Counted from the first letter of the stretch, positions 8,730-17,450 are shown. The stretch is DNA of 64,000 nt from Pseudomonas sp. URMO17WK12:I11 (GCF_007677725.1 NZ_VEDF01000004.1:62001-126000), one strand, 5' to 3'. Notes: generated from the letters alone by a model not told the origin. A program made the numbers and translations.

Positions 8730-8935
8730 CACATACCTCGCCTGTGTGAATCTCGTATTACCACGGACTTTATCCGGGCTTTTGCCGTTAGACCATCAGT
8801 GGCTATTAATAGTCGACATGCCTGTCATCGATTGGGCACCTGACATTCCTGTGCATTGGCCCCCGGAAATCGGTGCAGGGTAACAGCCTTTGGCCTTAAG
8901 ATTCACCCCGGCCCCATTTTTGACGAAGCGCACCG
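8730..8935. promoter_or_regulatory. Divergent mexS/mexT promoter region
   Basis: The 206-base gap between the oxidoreductase and its LysR regulator must hold both promoters. Between 8794 and 8832 it contains ATCA, an ATTAAT palindrome, GTCGAC and ATCGAT, elements reminiscent of the ATCA/GTCGAT-type nod-box bound by MexT, but not a clean match to it. No gene is seen here. Confidence 0.4.
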
Positions 8936-9850
8936 ATGAATCGAAACGACCTGCGTCGCGTAGACCTCAACCTGCTGATTGTGTTCGAAACGCTCATGCA
9001 CGAGCGCAGCGTGACCCGCGCGGCAGAGAAGCTGTTTCTCGGTCAACCGGCGATCAGCGCCGCACTGTCGCGCTTGCGCACGCTGTTCGATGACCCGTTG
9101 TTCGTGCGCACCGGTCGGAGCATGGAGCCCTCGGCGCGGGCCAACGAGATCTTCGCCCTGCTCTCGCCAGCGCTGGACTCGATTTCCACGGCGGTCAGCC
9201 GCGCCGCCGAATTCGACCCGGCCACCAGCAACGCGGTGTTCCGCATTGGCCTGTCGGACGATGCCGAGTTCGCCCTGCTGCCGCAGCTGCTCAAGCGCGT
9301 GCGCGCCGAAGCGCCAGGTATCGTCCTGGTGGTACGCCGGGTCAATTACTTGTTGATGCCCACCTTGCTGGCCTCCGGCGAAATCTCTGTCGGCGTCAGC
9401 TACACCAGCGAACTGCCGGCCAACGCCAAGCGCAAGGTGCTGCGCCGCAGCAAGCCCAAGTTGCTGCGCGCCGACAGCGTGCCGGGCAGCATCACCCTCG
9501 ATGACTTCTGCGCCCGCCCCCATGCACTGGTGTCATTCGCCGGCGATTTGTCCGGTTTCATCGATGAGGCCTTGGAAGCGATCGGCCGCAAGCGCCACGT
9601 GGTGCTCGCGGTGCCGCAGTTCAACGGCCTGGGCAGTCTGCTGGCCGGCACCGACATCGTCGCCACCGTGCCTGACTACACCGCCGATGCGCTGACCGCA
9701 GCCGGCGGCTTGCGCGCCGAGGACATGCCGATCCCGGTGCAGACCTTCGAGCTGCACATGGCCTGGCGCGGCGCCCAGGACAACGACCCGGCCGAACGTT
9801 GGTTGCGGTCGCGGATACAGATGTTCTTTGGGGATCCTGACAGCCTCTAA
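8936..9850 (+). CDS. mexT: MexT-like LysR-family transcriptional activator
   Basis: LysR-type regulator of 304 residues, the length of P. aeruginosa MexT. The N-terminal helix-turn-helix (VTRAAEKLFLGQPAISAALS) and the start MNRNDLRRVDLNLL match my memory of MexT closely, as does the end DNDPAERWLRSRI. The effector domain occupies about residues 90-300. In P. aeruginosa MexT activates mexS and the MexEF-OprN efflux operon; here no efflux genes follow, so the regulon must lie elsewhere. Start ATG is followed at once by the conserved N-terminus; the upstream ribosome site is weak (GACGAAG). Confidence 0.85.
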   Translation: MNRNDLRRVDLNLLIVFETLMHERSVTRAAEKLFLGQPAISAALSRLRTLFDDPLFVRTGRSMEPSARANEIFALLSPALDSISTAVSRAAEFDPATSNAVFRIGLSDDAEFALLPQLLKRVRAEAPGIVLVVRRVNYLLMPTLLASGEISVGVSYTSELPANAKRKVLRRSKPKLLRADSVPGSITLDDFCARPHALVSFAGDLSGFIDEALEAIGRKRHVVLAVPQFNGLGSLLAGTDIVATVPDYTADALTAAGGLRAEDMPIPVQTFELHMAWRGAQDNDPAERWLRSRIQMFFGDPDSL

Positions 9851-9871
9851 ACCCTCCTATCCTGCCCCACC

Positions 9872-10969
9872 TCAACGCGGCTCGTGAATCGGGCAGCCGT
9901 TGTGCGCCGCGCGGAACCCTGCCGACATCTCGTAACTGGGCTTGCGCACCCGCATCACCCCACCTAACGGACGATGTGCCGCCAACCCATGCCAGGGGCT
10001 GAACGCCATGCCGTCATCGATGGCTCGCTGCTTGTCTGCATCCCATGAGGGCTGTGGCGCCACGCTGATGCGCGCCACAGTCACATACGGGCTCTGATCT
10101 TCCGGCCATTGCACTGTGGCATCCTCGATCGGCATCTGTTCGATCGAGGTCGCGAGCTGCACGCGGATTTCCCAGACGGCGGCATGCTGATCGAAAAACT
10201 CGCTGACGACCGTGCGCAGCACGTCGGGGTCGTCACCCGCATCGAGTTTCTTGTCGGTCAGCGCTGTCAGCTCTGGGGAAACCGGCACGACGGCGATCTT
10301 GGCGAAGTAAGGGCCGTACAGCACCGGCACCACCGTGCTGAAGGACTCGCCCAGGATGTGGGTCAACGGGTGCCCACCCAAGCTTTTCAACGCGCCGCTT
10401 TCGCCACCCAGCGCCTCGAGCGTCGCTTCGACGCCGCGCAACACGGCAGAAACCGCCTGCTTGGTTCGTGGCGCCTTGTCGGTGGTGGCAGCCAGCATTT
10501 TCAAGGTCTTCAAGAATGCCTTAGGTGTCGGGGCGGTGAAGGCCTTGGCGTTCTGCATCACAAAGTCCTGGGTAGTGTCCCCTTCACTGCCGGGCAAGCG
10601 CGGCCCGTCGACGCCGATGATCTTGATTGCCAGCCCCCGCGGGGTCGACACTTTGTCGTTGAGGATATCACCAGGATTGGTCGACAGGCGCAGGACGACC
10701 GGCAAGGTGCCGGGCCTGGCGAATGCGCCCTGGGCCAGCGCCGGGGGAAGATTGTCCAAGATCTCGACGTGGCCATGCAGCAGCCCGTGGGCCTTGGCAT
10801 GCACGCTGCGATTGGCGTGAGCGTTGTCTTTGAAGGTGGTCTCGAGAATCCCGTGGAGGGTTTCGGCCAGTGCTTTGCTGGTTTCAGCCTCGTCATCGGG
10901 AATTTGTTCGAACGACGGCTCGAACGGGATGGGTTTGACTTGCAAGGTCAGGTGGGAAATTTCGGCCAT
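9872..10969 (-). CDS. Catalase-superfamily heme protein
   Basis: Catalase-fold protein of 365 residues, shorter than monofunctional catalases (about 480 or more). NRSVHAKAHGLLHGHVEI holds the equivalent of the distal catalytic histidine of catalases; VVLRLSTNPGD and RGLAIKIIGVDG match the conserved beta-barrel strands, and DFVMQNAKAF follows. I could not place the proximal tyrosine heme ligand with certainty. This short group (y4iL-like) lacks established function and may act as peroxidase or organic-hydroperoxide enzyme. ATG 10969 has GAGGA nine bases upstream and is preferred to an earlier start at 10996. No signal peptide. It converges on the mexT-like gene with 21 bases between stops. Confidence 0.75.
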   Translation of the reverse strand: MAEISHLTLQVKPIPFEPSFEQIPDDEAETSKALAETLHGILETTFKDNAHANRSVHAKAHGLLHGHVEILDNLPPALAQGAFARPGTLPVVLRLSTNPGDILNDKVSTPRGLAIKIIGVDGPRLPGSEGDTTQDFVMQNAKAFTAPTPKAFLKTLKMLAATTDKAPRTKQAVSAVLRGVEATLEALGGESGALKSLGGHPLTHILGESFSTVVPVLYGPYFAKIAVVPVSPELTALTDKKLDAGDDPDVLRTVVSEFFDQHAAVWEIRVQLATSIEQMPIEDATVQWPEDQSPYVTVARISVAPQPSWDADKQRAIDDGMAFSPWHGLAAHRPLGGVMRVRKPSYEMSAGFRAAHNGCPIHEPR

Positions 10970-11194
10970 GCGCCTATCCTCAGTCAGTCGTACCACAGGG
11001 TGTGGGCTGAACAGCGACCCGGTTAAAGATGCAGACGCCGAGGCCGCATGAAAGTTGTCAGCAGGCCCTGTGCCACGCGACCGGAGGTTGAGGTCTGCAC
11101 CGCCTGTTGACTTGCCCTCAATGGCCTACGCAGTTGTAAAAAAAATTTCTAAGCCCTGTGGCTGTCCCACGTCAGAGACAAATCGGAGGGCACC

Positions 11195-11560
11195 ATGAAA
11201 TTCGCGCAATTCTGTCAATGGCTGGCGGACCGTTCCGGCAAGCCAAGCACCTTTCTCATCGCAGTGGTACTGATCATCCTGTGGGCGATTTCAGGCCCCT
11301 GGTTTCATTACAACGATACTTGGCAACTGATCATCAACACCTCGACCACCATCGTCACGTTCCTGATGGTGTTTCTGATTCAGAACACGCAGAACCGCGA
11401 CAACGACATCCTTCATGTAAAGCTCGACGAGCTTATCCGCGCCACGCAATCGGCGCAGCGCTCTGTGCTTGATCTCGAGGCGATGGACAACAAGCAACTG
11501 CGGGCGTTGCGCAAGGAGTACCGCGCGCTGGCCGAGCATCGTTCGAAAACCGAGCACTGA
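11195..11560 (+). CDS. Low-affinity iron permease family small membrane protein
   Basis: 121-residue inner-membrane protein with two membrane helices at about residues 18-36 and 47-65 (TFLIAVVLIILWAISGPWF and a second VTFLMVFLIQN), followed by QNRDNDILHVKLDELIRA, the signature of the low-affinity iron permease family, and a charged tail. The family name derives from yeast Fet4 similarity; iron transport by the short bacterial members is not demonstrated. CGGAGGGCACC gives a strong ribosome site. It stands alone, followed by a strong hairpin. Confidence 0.75.
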   Translation: MKFAQFCQWLADRSGKPSTFLIAVVLIILWAISGPWFHYNDTWQLIINTSTTIVTFLMVFLIQNTQNRDNDILHVKLDELIRATQSAQRSVLDLEAMDNKQLRALRKEYRALAEHRSKTEH

Positions 11561-11587
11561 GTGACGTCCAGCATCTCGCCAGCAACG

Positions 11588-11622
11588 AAGCGGCGCCAAG
11601 AGCCTCAGCCCTGGCGCCGCTT
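11588..11622. terminator. Hairpin between convergent genes
   Basis: AAGCGGCGCCA at 11588-11598 pairs with TGGCGCCGCTT at 11612-11622, an 11-bp stem with a 13-base loop followed by T. It lies between the iron-permease gene and betT, which converge, and can serve both. Confidence 0.7.
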
Positions 11623-11632
11623 TGATGGGCAA

Positions 11633-11654
11633 GCAGACGTCCATGGACGTCTGC
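11633..11654. repeat. Perfect 22-bp palindrome
   Basis: The bases from 11633 to 11654 (GCAGACGTCCA and its exact complement) form a perfect palindrome with no spacer, ten bases after the terminator hairpin and 24 bases before the betT stop. It could be a second terminator stem or a protein-binding site. Confidence 0.5.
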
Positions 11655-11677
11655 CGGCACTGCATTGAGTGGTTCGC

Positions 11678-13651
11678 TCAGCTCACCACATGCAAGTAAT
11701 GCAGGTGCCGCTCGTATTGGTCGAGGATATCGCCAATCACGTCTTCTCGACTCCAGCCCATGATGTCGTAATCCTGGCCACCTTCACGCAGGTACACCTC
11801 GGCGCGGAAGTATTTACGCGCTTCGCCGCCATCTTCGGTATCGCGCATCACAAAGCTAGGCGTGTTGAAAGCCCGGGGGCGAACTTCGTATTTGAATCGG
11901 CCTTCACCGGCATGCGACAACTCCAGCGCTACGCGGCCATCCTCCCGCTCTTCCACTGCGACGTCATAGCCTTGCTTGCGCAGCTCTTGTGCCACCTCTT
12001 CGCAGGCGGGCCTTACCACGTCGGTAATGAAGCGCGACACGTGGGCACGGCGCGGCATCATGGCGATATTGCGCAGTCGACGCTGCCAGCCGCCGTGGGA
12101 CTGCCGATCCTGGCGCAGCCCAGGCAACGCCTGATTGCGCAGGCCGCGGCGGGTAGCATCCAGGCTCAGCGCCTTGAACAGGCCATACATGGCGATCAAC
12201 AGGATGACAGCGAACGGCAGAGCGCTGGCAATGGTAGCGGCTTGCAAAGCCTTCAGCCCGTTGGCCAGCAACAAGGCGATCGCCACTGCGCCAATGCTCA
12301 CCGACCAGAAAATGCGCTGCCACAACGGCGAGTGGCCTTTACCCGAGGAGGCCAGCATGTCCACGACCAGCGCGCCGGAGTCGGCAGAAGTGACGAAGAA
12401 CACCATGACCATCAACACCGCGACCAGCGACACCACGGTAGGCCAGGGGAAGTGCTCGAGGAAGGCGAACAGCGCAAGTGAGCTATCCTGCTCGACCACT
12501 GCCGCCAGGTCCTTGACCCCATCGACGAGAATCATGTGCAGCGCCGAATCGCCGAATACCGTCATCCACAGCAAGGTGAAGCCGGCCGGTACGAACAACA
12601 CGCCGCAGACGAACTGGCGAATGGTTCGCCCCCGCGAGATGCGGGCGATGAACAAGCCGACGAAGGGCGACCAGGACAGCCACCAGCCCCAATACAGCAA
12701 AGTCCAGCCGCCGATCCAGTCGGTGGGCTCATAGGCGAACAGGTTGAAGGTCTTGTTGACGATGTCCGACAGGTAGGCGCCGGTGTTCTGTACGTAGGCC
12801 TGCAGCAGGAACACGGTCGGTCCGACGATGAGCACGAACAGCATCAGCAGTACGGCAAGGCCAAGGTTCAGCTCGGAGAGGATACGAATGCCCTTGTCCA
12901 GCCCGCTGGCCACCGACAGGGTGGCCAAAGCGCAGGTCACGGCGATCAGGATTACCTGGACCGTGGTGTTGACCGGCAGACCGAACACATGGTGAAAGCC
13001 GCTGTTCATCTGCAGTACACCGTAGCCCAGCGATGTGGCCACACCGAAGACCGTGCCGAGGATGGCGAAAATGTCCACGGCATGGCCAATCGGGCCGTAG
13101 ATCCGTTCACCGATCAGCGGGTAGAGCGCCGAGCGCAGGGTCAATGGCAGACCGTTGCGGAAACTGAAGTAGGCCAGGATCAACGCGACGATAGCGTAGA
13201 TAGCCCAGGCGTGTAGACCCCAGTGGAAGAAGGTGATGTTCATCGCCTCTCGCGCTGCGGCCACAGTGCCAGGGTCGCCAACCGGGGGTGCGGTGAAGTG
13301 CATGACCGGCTCGGCCACGCCGAAGAACATCAAGCCGATCCCCATGCCTGCCGAGAACAACATCGCGAACCAGCTTTTATTCGGATAATCCGGCTCGCTG
13401 TGATCAGGCCCCAGCTTGATGTCGCCATAGCGGCTGACGGCCAGGAACACCACGCTGATCAGCACCAGCGCCACAGTCAGGATGTAGAACCAGCTGGCGT
13501 TGGTAATGATCCATTGCTGGACCATTTCGAACAGCGTCTGGGCGTGCTCCTGGAAAGCCGTGGCGTATAACACCAGCAGGAAAACGAGTATTGCGCTCGT
13601 GTAGAAGACGGGTGGGTTTAGGGTGCTCCTGCGTTTGTTTTCGGCAGTCAT
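11678..13651 (-). CDS. betT: BCCT-family choline/betaine transporter
   Basis: Inner-membrane sodium- or proton-driven carrier of quaternary ammonium compounds, 657 residues with twelve predicted helices. The BCCT signature is seen in MGIGLMFFGVAEPVMHF and in WGWWLSWSPFVGLFIARIS, with the tryptophan box. The long cytoplasmic C-terminal tail from about residue 510 to 657 matches the osmosensing tail of BetT, in contrast to shorter BetP/OpuD-like members. Choline import supplies glycine-betaine synthesis under osmotic stress. GAGGAG lies nine bases before the ATG. betIBA genes are not next to it, so this is an isolated BetT copy. Confidence 0.9.
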   Translation of the reverse strand: MTAENKRRSTLNPPVFYTSAILVFLLVLYATAFQEHAQTLFEMVQQWIITNASWFYILTVALVLISVVFLAVSRYGDIKLGPDHSEPDYPNKSWFAMLFSAGMGIGLMFFGVAEPVMHFTAPPVGDPGTVAAAREAMNITFFHWGLHAWAIYAIVALILAYFSFRNGLPLTLRSALYPLIGERIYGPIGHAVDIFAILGTVFGVATSLGYGVLQMNSGFHHVFGLPVNTTVQVILIAVTCALATLSVASGLDKGIRILSELNLGLAVLLMLFVLIVGPTVFLLQAYVQNTGAYLSDIVNKTFNLFAYEPTDWIGGWTLLYWGWWLSWSPFVGLFIARISRGRTIRQFVCGVLFVPAGFTLLWMTVFGDSALHMILVDGVKDLAAVVEQDSSLALFAFLEHFPWPTVVSLVAVLMVMVFFVTSADSGALVVDMLASSGKGHSPLWQRIFWSVSIGAVAIALLLANGLKALQAATIASALPFAVILLIAMYGLFKALSLDATRRGLRNQALPGLRQDRQSHGGWQRRLRNIAMMPRRAHVSRFITDVVRPACEEVAQELRKQGYDVAVEEREDGRVALELSHAGEGRFKYEVRPRAFNTPSFVMRDTEDGGEARKYFRAEVYLREGGQDYDIMGWSREDVIGDILDQYERHLHYLHVVS

Positions 13652-13969
13652 TGCGGCACTACTCCTCGTCTGCGGTGAGCGCGGTAAGCCAAACGGGTTA
13701 CGCCTACCTGCTTTGAAGAGTGTGAAACCGTAACGTCAGTTCCGGAAAATGTCGAATTTCAACAGCTTGGCGACGTTTTTAGTGCGTGGCTGGGCGCTTC
13801 GGGAGAATCCGCGGTCTGTGAGGTTCGCACGCGCCCGCCCTGGCGCGTTGCGCGCAGATGCGTAGGACAAATCAGGCGCTCTGGCACACCGTCCCTCGGC
13901 TGGCGATTGGCTTATGCTGGATATTCCCGCATGCTGGCAATCCGCCCATACGTACGCCAATGGTAATTC
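13652..13969. other. Intergenic gap betT / EAL gene
   Basis: 318 bases between two divergent genes. ORFs on either strand lack ribosome sites and coding bias. It presumably holds both promoters; I see no clear operator or RNA structure. Confidence 0.5.
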
Positions 13970-14758
13970 ATGAGCCAGCCCGTTTTTCCCCAGCCCTTCG
14001 AAGCGATCGGCTGCGCGCAGTGTCGCAATCTTGCAAGTCTGGACTTCGAGATCACCATGGCGTTTCAGCCGATCATCCATGTGCCATCGGGCAAGCCGTT
14101 CGCCTATGAGGCGCTGGTGCGTGGTTTGAAGGGCGAGAGCGCAGGCGAGATTCTCGCGAAAGTGACACCGGACAACCTCTACCGCTTCGACCAGGTCTGC
14201 CGGGTCAAGGCCATCGAGCAAGCCGCTGCGCTAGGGCTGGGGCGCACGCGCGACTGCAAGTTGAGCATCAACTTCCTGCCCAATGCTGTCTACCGCGCCA
14301 GTACCTGCATTCGCGCCACGCTTGAAGCGACACGTACCTTCGGCTTTCCTGCCGATCGCTTGATGTTCGAAGTGACCGAGGGCGAACGAATCGAAGACAC
14401 CGAGCACCTGAAGTCGATTTTCAAGGAATACGACCGCCAGGGTTTTACCACTGCGATCGATGATTTCGGTTCGGGCTACTCGGGGCTGAATCTGCTGGCG
14501 GAGTTCCAGCCCAATGTGCTCAAGCTGGACATGGCCTTGACCCGCGGGATCTGCAAGGACCCGGTGCGCCAGGCCATTGTGGCCGGCATCGTTCTGGTCG
14601 CCCAGCGCCTGGGTATCACCTTGGTAGCGGAAGGCATCGAGACGGAAGCGGAGCGCCAGGCCCTGAGTGACTTGGGTATCGAACTGATGCAGGGCTATCT
14701 CTTTGCAAGGCCGCAAATCAACGTCCTGCCGCTGCTTGAGCGCCTGCACGCGGGCTGA
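13970..14758 (+). CDS. EAL-domain cyclic-di-GMP phosphodiesterase
   Basis: 262-residue stand-alone EAL protein that should hydrolyse c-di-GMP to pGpG, lowering biofilm signalling. All catalytic and metal motifs are present: E48-A-L-V-R, SINFLPN, FEVTEGE, IDDFGSGYSG, LKLDM, VAEGIET and the final MQGYLFARP. The first 28 residues carry a CAQC pair and no recognisable sensor domain, so regulation may be by expression, by dimerisation or by metal/redox at the cysteines. There is no GGDEF domain. The ribosome site before the ATG is weak (TGGTAATTC). Confidence 0.88.
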   Translation: MSQPVFPQPFEAIGCAQCRNLASLDFEITMAFQPIIHVPSGKPFAYEALVRGLKGESAGEILAKVTPDNLYRFDQVCRVKAIEQAAALGLGRTRDCKLSINFLPNAVYRASTCIRATLEATRTFGFPADRLMFEVTEGERIEDTEHLKSIFKEYDRQGFTTAIDDFGSGYSGLNLLAEFQPNVLKLDMALTRGICKDPVRQAIVAGIVLVAQRLGITLVAEGIETEAERQALSDLGIELMQGYLFARPQINVLPLLERLHAG

Positions 14759-14964
14759 TCGGCGAGTTTGCAGCTCAAACTATTCCACAGAACGGGTTTT
14801 TGGGGGGGATTCTATTCGCGGCAAGCGGGAAATTCGGGATTCTTTGCATGCACATTTCTGTTTGCACGCATCATCATAGTACCCAGCCTGCAGCCTTATC
14901 CGGAACGCAGGTCTAGAGGGTGCCATCCCACCCGCCACTCGAACCTCCCAAAAGGAAATCCATC

Positions 14965-15165
14965 GTGCACCAGGTGAAATACGACCTGTCCGAAGCTCAG
15001 ACCACCCTTGAATACATTCTCGAACAAGTTATTTACGGAACGGCGGTGGTCATCGTTCGCAACGGCATCGAGATCGCTCGCCTGACCGCGGTCGAGGGTC
15101 TGAGTGGTCGGGCAACTACAGTGATGGACTCGCCTTACCAGCTCGCTGGCCAACCCTCAGCCTGA
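14965..15165 (+). CDS. Orphan Phd/YefM-like antitoxin-type protein
   Basis: 66-residue protein with the Phd/YefM look: a short N-terminal DNA-binding part (VKYDLSEAQTTLEYILEQV) and a VVIVRNGIEIARLTAVE strand pair, as in antitoxins whose second half wraps the toxin. GTG 14965 with AAAGGAAA upstream is preferred to an ATG at 14920. No toxin gene (PIN, RelE/ParE, Doc) is adjacent: the next gene is on the opposite strand and unrelated. It may be a solitary regulator or the remnant of a toxin-antitoxin pair. Confidence 0.65.
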   Translation: MHQVKYDLSEAQTTLEYILEQVIYGTAVVIVRNGIEIARLTAVEGLSGRATTVMDSPYQLAGQPSA

Positions 15166-15180
15166 CTGCAGAGGGTTGGC
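15149..15180. terminator. Hairpin at end of antitoxin-like gene
   Basis: GCCAACCCTC (15149-15158) pairs perfectly with GAGGGTTGGC (15171-15180); the stop codon lies in the loop. There is no T-run on either side, so it is a weak or Rho-assisted terminator between converging genes. Confidence 0.5.
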
Positions 15181-15196
15181 GGGATCGGCAATGGAC

Positions 15197-16003
15197 TCAA
15201 GGTTTGAAGCCCAACCCTGCGGACAGGTCGGTCGCTTCCTGCGACTGGCCTGCAGGGCTGGGGGATGGTGACCTGGCCTGATCCAGCGATTGCTCCACCG
15301 AGGCCTTCACCTCGCTGCCTTTGGCCTTGAGTGTTTCGCTGACGCGATCGCTGCTGGCGCCCATCAGCTGGTCTTCCTTGCGCGTATTGGGTAATGCTGC
15401 GCCTATTGCTGCACCCAGCGCGACGCCCAACGCTGCCATCACCAACGGCTGCTCCTTGAGCAACTGGTCGAACTGACCCTTGAGCGCAGCGCCCTGATCG
15501 GCGACCTGATGGGCCGAATGGCGCAATGTATCCGCCGACGCGCCTACCGACTCACGCGCACCACCCCCCATCTCGCTGGCACGGTCACGCATGTCGTGGG
15601 CCTTCATCCGTGCCTTGTGACCGACATCATGGACCGCCTCACCAGCGTGGGCGAAAGCCCCCTTGACCGCGTCCACGGCCTCGCCCAGTTTATCCCCCAG
15701 GCCTGGCCCATGCTGTGCCGGGCCTGGGTTGAAGGGACGATTCTGATTGACCCCCAACCAAGCCAGGCCCAATACCGTCAGGGTCGCCGGAACCGGGTTG
15801 TTCTTCAGCGTAGTCCCCAGGTTGTGGAAGAACTCGCCGCCGTTGCCCTTGGCGTAGGCCAGTACCCGATCCACCATCTGCCCAGGGCTGAGCTGCTGCT
15901 CCAGGGCATCGACCAGGTCGCTGATATGCTCACGCTTGGCGTTGATTTCCTGCTCGAGCAAATCCGGATCTTTCTGTGCTTCATGTTCGAACGAGGTGGT
16001 CAT
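15197..16003 (-). CDS. DUF3618-type membrane-associated stress protein
   Basis: 268 residues. The N-terminal part EINAKREHISDLVDALEQQ is the DUF3618 signature; one hydrophobic segment (PVPATLTVLGLAWLGV) and another near the C-terminus (VMAALGVALGAAIGAALP, glycine-zipper-like) flank a long amphipathic, Ala/Gly-rich helix region (KGAFAHAGEAVHDVGHKARM) like late-embryogenesis-abundant proteins. Function is unknown; the family accompanies holin-like small membrane proteins in stress operons. ATG 16003 overlaps the stop of the upstream gene as ATGA and follows GAGGAAAATGCC. Third gene of the operon 17030-15197. Confidence 0.75.
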   Translation of the reverse strand: MTTSFEHEAQKDPDLLEQEINAKREHISDLVDALEQQLSPGQMVDRVLAYAKGNGGEFFHNLGTTLKNNPVPATLTVLGLAWLGVNQNRPFNPGPAQHGPGLGDKLGEAVDAVKGAFAHAGEAVHDVGHKARMKAHDMRDRASEMGGGARESVGASADTLRHSAHQVADQGAALKGQFDQLLKEQPLVMAALGVALGAAIGAALPNTRKEDQLMGASSDRVSETLKAKGSEVKASVEQSLDQARSPSPSPAGQSQEATDLSAGLGFKP

Positions 16004-16437
16004 GGCATTTTCCTCTTCAGCGTGTCCTTGTCCTGTTGCATGGCGTGCAGGGTACGATCGGGTGCCAAGTGCGTAGGCTGGAATTGCTTCTTGCCGGATT
16101 GCAGCATGATGAAGCCGATCACCAACGTTACGCCGCCAACGATCAAGGCCGCGAGCCACGGCTCGACCACCAGCGCCAGGCCATACACAGCCGCCAACAG
16201 CAGAATGACGAAGCCTGCCAGCATCACAATGGCGCCCGCCGCAACGGCAGCGGTGCCCGCCTTCAAGGTCGCCAGGTTGTGCTGCAACTCGGCCTTGGCC
16301 AGGGCCAACTCTTTGATGAACAGCTCGGGGACTTCACGCATCAGCTGGCGCAGCAGGCCGCCGACGCCGACGCCGACTGCATCATCCTCAGGGGAGCGCA
16401 AGCCGGGTGTGGTGTGCAAGGGATCCTTGTTCATCAT
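16000..16437 (-). CDS. Holin-superfamily-III-like small membrane protein
   Basis: 145 residues: an amphipathic start (GGLLRQLMREVPELFIKELALAKAEL) and two adjacent membrane helices (GAIVMLAGFVILLLAAVYGLALV... and LAALIVGGVTLVIGFIML), the pattern of the phage-holin-like family PF07332. Despite the family name it is chromosomal and common beside DUF3618 proteins, so lysis is not implied. ATGA overlaps on both sides couple it to its neighbours, and AGAGGAGCAGA precedes the ATG. Confidence 0.75.
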   Translation of the reverse strand: MMNKDPLHTTPGLRSPEDDAVGVGVGGLLRQLMREVPELFIKELALAKAELQHNLATLKAGTAAVAAGAIVMLAGFVILLLAAVYGLALVVEPWLAALIVGGVTLVIGFIMLQSGKKQFQPTHLAPDRTLHAMQQDKDTLKRKMP

Positions 16438-17030
16438 TCTGCTCCTCTGAGCGGGTCGCGTTCGAACGGGCTGCCGCCCACCGGGGTACCCGCTCCGGCA
16501 CCGATCGGGTCGACAGGCGTGAAGGGTTCGCGGGTCGATACGTCACTGCCGCGATCAGGCGTGCTCGCAGGCATGCTGGATGCACGCTGCCAACGCGTAT
16601 CGGCTGTGGCGCCTGTGCTGTCATGGCTGGTGCTGGCGCGCATGAACCGTGATACCGCGAAACCGACGGCGACACTGCCCGCCAGGAACAGGGCCGGGTT
16701 GCTGCGCGCTAGCTGGGCGCCGCGCTGCAGGAGGCTTTCGGCACTTTCATGGCGAACCTGGTTGGCGAACTCCCCGACGTATTCAGCAGCTTGCGTCAGG
16801 TACTGCGACAACCCCATGGTGTCATGCTCCTGCATGGCCGCAGCGGCGGAGCGTGCACCTTCCTCCAGCGACTCTAGCTGCTCGGCGGCCGTATCACGGT
16901 ACTGCTCGAACTGCTCGCTGCCTTTCTGCCTGGCTTCGCCAAGCAAGGCACCAGCCTCGTCGGTGATGGCATGCACATGGTCCTGGGTACTGCCTGACGT
17001 TGAGGTCGAGCGTTGATCGTTAGTGTCCAT
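16434..17030 (-). CDS. First gene of DUF3618/holin-like operon, nutrient-deprivation-type protein
   Basis: 198 residues. A long charged helical region (residues about 20-110, ARQKGSEQFEQYRDTAAEQL), one membrane helix (ALFLAGSVAVGFAVSRFMRA, about 118-137) and a Ser/Thr/Pro-rich disordered tail ending in GGSPFERDPL. Proteins of this build occur with holin-like and DUF3618 partners and probably sit together at the inner membrane. The ATG follows GAGGACGTTACG. Function unknown; the three genes are coupled by two ATGA overlaps. Confidence 0.7.
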   Translation of the reverse strand: MDTNDQRSTSTSGSTQDHVHAITDEAGALLGEARQKGSEQFEQYRDTAAEQLESLEEGARSAAAAMQEHDTMGLSQYLTQAAEYVGEFANQVRHESAESLLQRGAQLARSNPALFLAGSVAVGFAVSRFMRASTSHDSTGATADTRWQRASSMPASTPDRGSDVSTREPFTPVDPIGAGAGTPVGGSPFERDPLRGAE

Positions 17031-17162
17031 CGTAACGTCCTCGAAGCGGATTGATCAGGGAATGCCTAATCGTTGGCATCCATTCGGGGGACGTGCCACG
17101 TTACGCAGGAGTTCAGCGGATATGATCTATGACATGTGCCTGGCAGGCCAAACAGTGGGCCG

Positions 17163-17450
17163 CTAGAGAACCCTGCGCCGTTGACCGCCGTACAGGCTTT
17201 GCCGAGGATGATAGTCCGCGCCGGCAATAGCCTTGAGGAAGCTGCGGTCAGCCAGCTGGCGCAAGTCGCGCCACTGGCGCCAGTCGATCAGGCCCTGGCG
17301 GTCCATTTCGTCGGCCAGGCGCAGCAGGGATTCATGGTGAGAACTGGGGCAGTCGCGCCTGCGCTGGGTATCGTCGTAAAGCCCAAACCACTGGTTGAGC
17401 ACGGCCAGCCGGCGCTGCTCCTGGTCGATCTGCTGGGTGATAGCGTTCAT
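17163..17450 (-). CDS. Small conserved hypothetical protein (paralogue of the one at 61586)
   Basis: 95 residues, acidic/basic mixed and probably helical, no membrane segment. The stretch YDDTQRRRDCPSSHHESLLR and the later GLIDWRQWRDLRQLADRS align with YDDISYRRASPDAYHHELVR and GIIDWDDWLALKALADQA of the 80-residue protein at 61586-61828, so the two are paralogues. ATG 17450 has GAGGG upstream; the longer frame to 17498 lacks one. Function unknown. Confidence 0.65.
   Translation of the reverse strand: MNAITQQIDQEQRRLAVLNQWFGLYDDTQRRRDCPSSHHESLLRLADEMDRQGLIDWRQWRDLRQLADRSFLKAIAGADYHPRQSLYGGQRRRVL

Noticed and set aside
7767..8843. Long ORF (358 codons) on the plus strand opposite the mexS-like gene
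   Set aside because: It mirrors a well-supported gene, has no ribosome site and no recognisable motif; a high-GC antisense shadow.
15197..17030. Prophage lysis module because of the holin-like gene
   Set aside because: No endolysin, structural or integrase genes are present; the holin-like family here is chromosomal and paired with DUF3618.
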